A stretch of 7,786 bases of DNA from an uncultured Dictyoglomus sp. GTDB lineage: Bacteria; Dictyoglomota; Dictyoglomia; Dictyoglomales; Dictyoglomaceae. The translations under genes and the position numbers were made by a program. Location: assembly GCA_938039765.1 (NCBI GenBank), contig CALHTV010000154.1, positions 1 to 7,786 of the forward strand. The letters run 5' to 3'. Below the pieces are notes generated by a model. The model had not been told where the DNA came from, made no database searches, and was given only the letters and a program-made list of their open reading frames with translations. This document shows positions 6,656 through 7,786 of the stretch, in pieces (within the stretch, counting starts at the first letter, position 1; each line of letters starts with the position of its first letter).

Positions 6656-7639
6656 TTACTCATACCTTACCCGAGGATCTACCCAGGCGAGGAGAAGGTC
6701 TGATATTAAAGTACCAATCATTGTTAAAAAACTTAACATAAGGAGAAATGCTCCTGCCAAATACATATCTTGATTTCTGAGAGATTCTAAAAGTAATGGA
6801 CCTGAGGTAGGAAGATTCAAAACAATTGCTGTAATTTCAGCCCCAGAAACTAAAAAAGGTAAAGACCATCCCACTGTACTTATAAAAGGAATCATTGCTA
6901 CTCTTAACGGATATTTAAATACTACTTTCCATTCCTTTAGTCCTTTTGCCCTAGCAGTAAGAACATAAGGTTTATTAAGTTCATCTAAGAGATTTGCCCT
7001 TAAAGTTCTTATCATTCCTGCTGTGTTTGCTAAGCCAATGATAACTACAGGAACCCATATGTGCTTAAGCATATCTAGGAATTTTTCAAAACTCCATGGG
7101 GCTTCTAAATATTTAGGTGAGAAAAGCCCAGTTAGATTCTGGCCAAAATAGGCATAAGCTACCCATAACAAAATTAAAGCTACCATAAAAGCAGGCACCG
7201 AAAGCCCTATATATCCCAAGAAAGTAAAGAGATAATCCCCAAAGGAATATTGATGAGTAGCAGAATAAGTTCCAATAATAAAACCTACTATCCAAATAAA
7301 TAAAAGGGTAAATAAAGAGATAACAAAGGTAATAGCAATTCTTTCTCCTATAAGTTCACTAACAGGTCTATTATAGAGAAGAGATCTTCCAAAATCACCA
7401 TGTAAAGCATTCCAAATCCAAAGAAAGTACTGCTCCCAAATTGGTCTATCAAGGCCGTATTGTTTCTTTAAAGCCTCTATAGTTTCTAAATTTACTGATT
7501 CACCACTTGCTGCAAGTTGAGCAATGTAGGAAGTTAAAAAATCTCCAGGAGGAAGTTGTATAACCACAAAAACAATTATAGATACAAAGAAAAGAGTGAG
7601 TAACATGTATAAAAGCCTTCTTATGAGATATTCCTTCAC
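6656..7639 (-). CDS. ABC importer permease, DppB/OppB-type, GTG start
   Basis: This 327-residue inner-membrane protein is the other pore subunit and the first gene of the operon. It begins KEYLIRRLLYMLLTLFFVS, the typical DppB entry into TM1 (8-28). A periplasmic region includes PPGDF, the LKKQYGLDRPIWEQYFLWI segment (57-75) and GDFGRSL (81-87). Further membrane segments lie near 103-125, 138-160, 195-210, 250-270 and 293-318. The EAA loop is in PYVLTARAKGLKEWKVVFKY (224-243). It ends LAWVDPRVRYE, the standard DppB finish. The start codon is GTG at 7639-7637: AAGGAGG (7648-7654) sits 8 nt ahead, and the first ATG would be at residue 12, inside TM1. Its TAA stop overlaps the ribosome binding site of the next gene. 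Confidence 0.95.
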   Translation of the reverse strand: MKEYLIRRLLYMLLTLFFVSIIVFVVIQLPPGDFLTSYIAQLAASGESVNLETIEALKKQYGLDRPIWEQYFLWIWNALHGDFGRSLLYNRPVSELIGERIAITFVISLFTLLFIWIVGFIIGTYSATHQYSFGDYLFTFLGYIGLSVPAFMVALILLWVAYAYFGQNLTGLFSPKYLEAPWSFEKFLDMLKHIWVPVVIIGLANTAGMIRTLRANLLDELNKPYVLTARAKGLKEWKVVFKYPLRVAMIPFISTVGWSLPFLVSGAEITAIVLNLPTSGPLLLESLRNQDMYLAGAFLLMLSFLTMIGTLISDLLLAWVDPRVRYE

Positions 7640-7647
7640 CTTTTTAT

Positions 7648-7668
7648 CCTCCTTTTCCTAAGGGAAAA
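7648..7668 (-). promoter_or_regulatory. ribosome binding site of the first gene, abutting a small hairpin
   Basis: The minus-strand RNA reads TTTTCC, a 4-nt CTTA loop, then GGAAAA (arms 7668-7663 and 7658-7653), running directly into GGAGG (7652-7648). The 3' arm shares its last two As with the AAGGAGG site. The stem is only 6 bp and AT-rich, so at a thermophile's growth temperature it may not form stably. It could modestly limit ribosome access, but that is speculative. The ribosome binding site itself is clear and confirms the GTG start. Confidence 0.55.
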
Positions 7669-7723
7669 TTTCGAAAATTTTTAAAAACCCCCTAAAATGA
7701 TAAAACCATTTTCTAATCGTTTT
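7655..7723 (-). promoter_or_regulatory. 5' leader of the operon with candidate operator palindromes
   Basis: This untranslated stretch follows the predicted transcription start (about 7723). Besides the small hairpin next to the ribosome binding site, it holds two imperfect dyads. AAAATTTCGAAAATTTT (7665-7681) is centred on TTTCGAAA, with one extra A on one side. AAAATG / CATTTT (7694-7699 and 7707-7712) are separated by 7 nt. Either could be a repressor site, since sugar operons are often controlled by LacI- or ROK-type regulators binding near the start, but I recognise no specific operator. The region is very AT-rich and chance dyads are common. No known riboswitch fold is apparent. Confidence 0.3.
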
Positions 7724-7729
7724 TCTTAT

Positions 7730-7758
7730 AATATACGACATTTTTCATAAAAAATCAA
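7730..7758 (-). promoter_or_regulatory. predicted sigma70-type promoter of the transporter operon
   Basis: On the minus strand TTGATT (7758-7753, 4 of 6 matches) is followed after exactly 17 bp by TATATT (7735-7730, 5 of 6 matches). The expected start is near 7723, about 83 nt before the GTG of the first permease gene. The correct spacing and the position just ahead of a five-gene operon support it. The T/A-rich background weakens any single match, and overlapping -10 alternatives (such as TATTAT two bases on) exist. Confidence 0.6.
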
Positions 7759-7786
7759 CATTTCTTTAATAATTTCATCGTTAAAC

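Noticed and set aside
7113..7295. Minus-strand 60-codon frame inside the first permease gene
   Set aside because: It is out of frame within a conserved permease, and its aromatic-rich product reflects the membrane-segment base composition.
7716..7782. ATCGTT repeated at 7716-7721 and 7777-7782, flanking the predicted promoter, as an operator pair
   Set aside because: A shared 6-mer with poorly matching flanks is expected by chance in an AT-rich region of this size.
1..7786. Mobile element, CRISPR array, tRNA/rRNA or phage remnant
   Set aside because: No transposase or integrase, no regularly spaced repeats, no tRNA-like cloverleaf and no ribosomal RNA motif were seen. Genes share one strand and similar composition.

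Overview
The window comes from an AT-rich bacterial genome (roughly a third G+C by eye). Its proteins are rich in Lys, Glu, Ile, Val, Tyr and Trp, arginine is mostly AGA/AGG, and the Shine-Dalgarno sequences are strong, which fits a thermophilic, polysaccharide-degrading anaerobe. The gene types (a large 'peptide-family' binding protein paired with a carbohydrate-binding lipoprotein, plus a DUF4388/PATAN protein) recall Dictyoglomus. Thermotogales or Caldicellulosiruptor-like lineages cannot be excluded. The assignment rests on remembered family resemblance, not a search.

All seven genes lie on the minus strand and read from right to left. At the right edge (about 7640-7786) is a sigma70-type promoter (TTGATT, 17 bp, TATATT) and a leader of about 83 nt that holds inverted repeats. 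Five genes follow almost without gaps: two permeases (7639-6656, with a GTG start, and 6640-5501), two ATPases (5488-4487 and 4494-3484, overlapping by 8 nt) and a 638-residue substrate-binding protein (3470-1554). Most stop codons sit inside or against the next gene's ribosome binding site, so translation is probably coupled. Together they form one complete ABC importer of the dipeptide/oligopeptide/nickel family.

A strong hairpin (1511-1543) follows the binding-protein gene. Next is a 223-residue lipoprotein with a single carbohydrate-binding module of the CBM22/CBM4_9 type (1469-798), then a second perfect hairpin terminator (728-763). The left edge (1-696) carries a gene cut by the window end. 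It encodes a DUF4388 (PATAN) domain followed by a probable winged-helix-like segment. A possible promoter for it lies between the lipoprotein stop codon and the second hairpin.

Putting the parts together, the importer most likely takes up beta-linked oligosaccharides (xylan-, mixed-linkage glucan- or xyloglucan-derived) rather than peptides, and the lipoprotein may concentrate substrate at the envelope. This is inferred from the CBM neighbour and from the known sugar-binding members of this transporter family in hyperthermophiles. I see no mobile element, CRISPR array, RNA gene or clearly new system. The more interesting points are the catalytic-domain-less CBM lipoprotein in a transporter operon, the leader structure, the hairpin between binding protein and lipoprotein, and the cut regulatory-type gene at the left edge.
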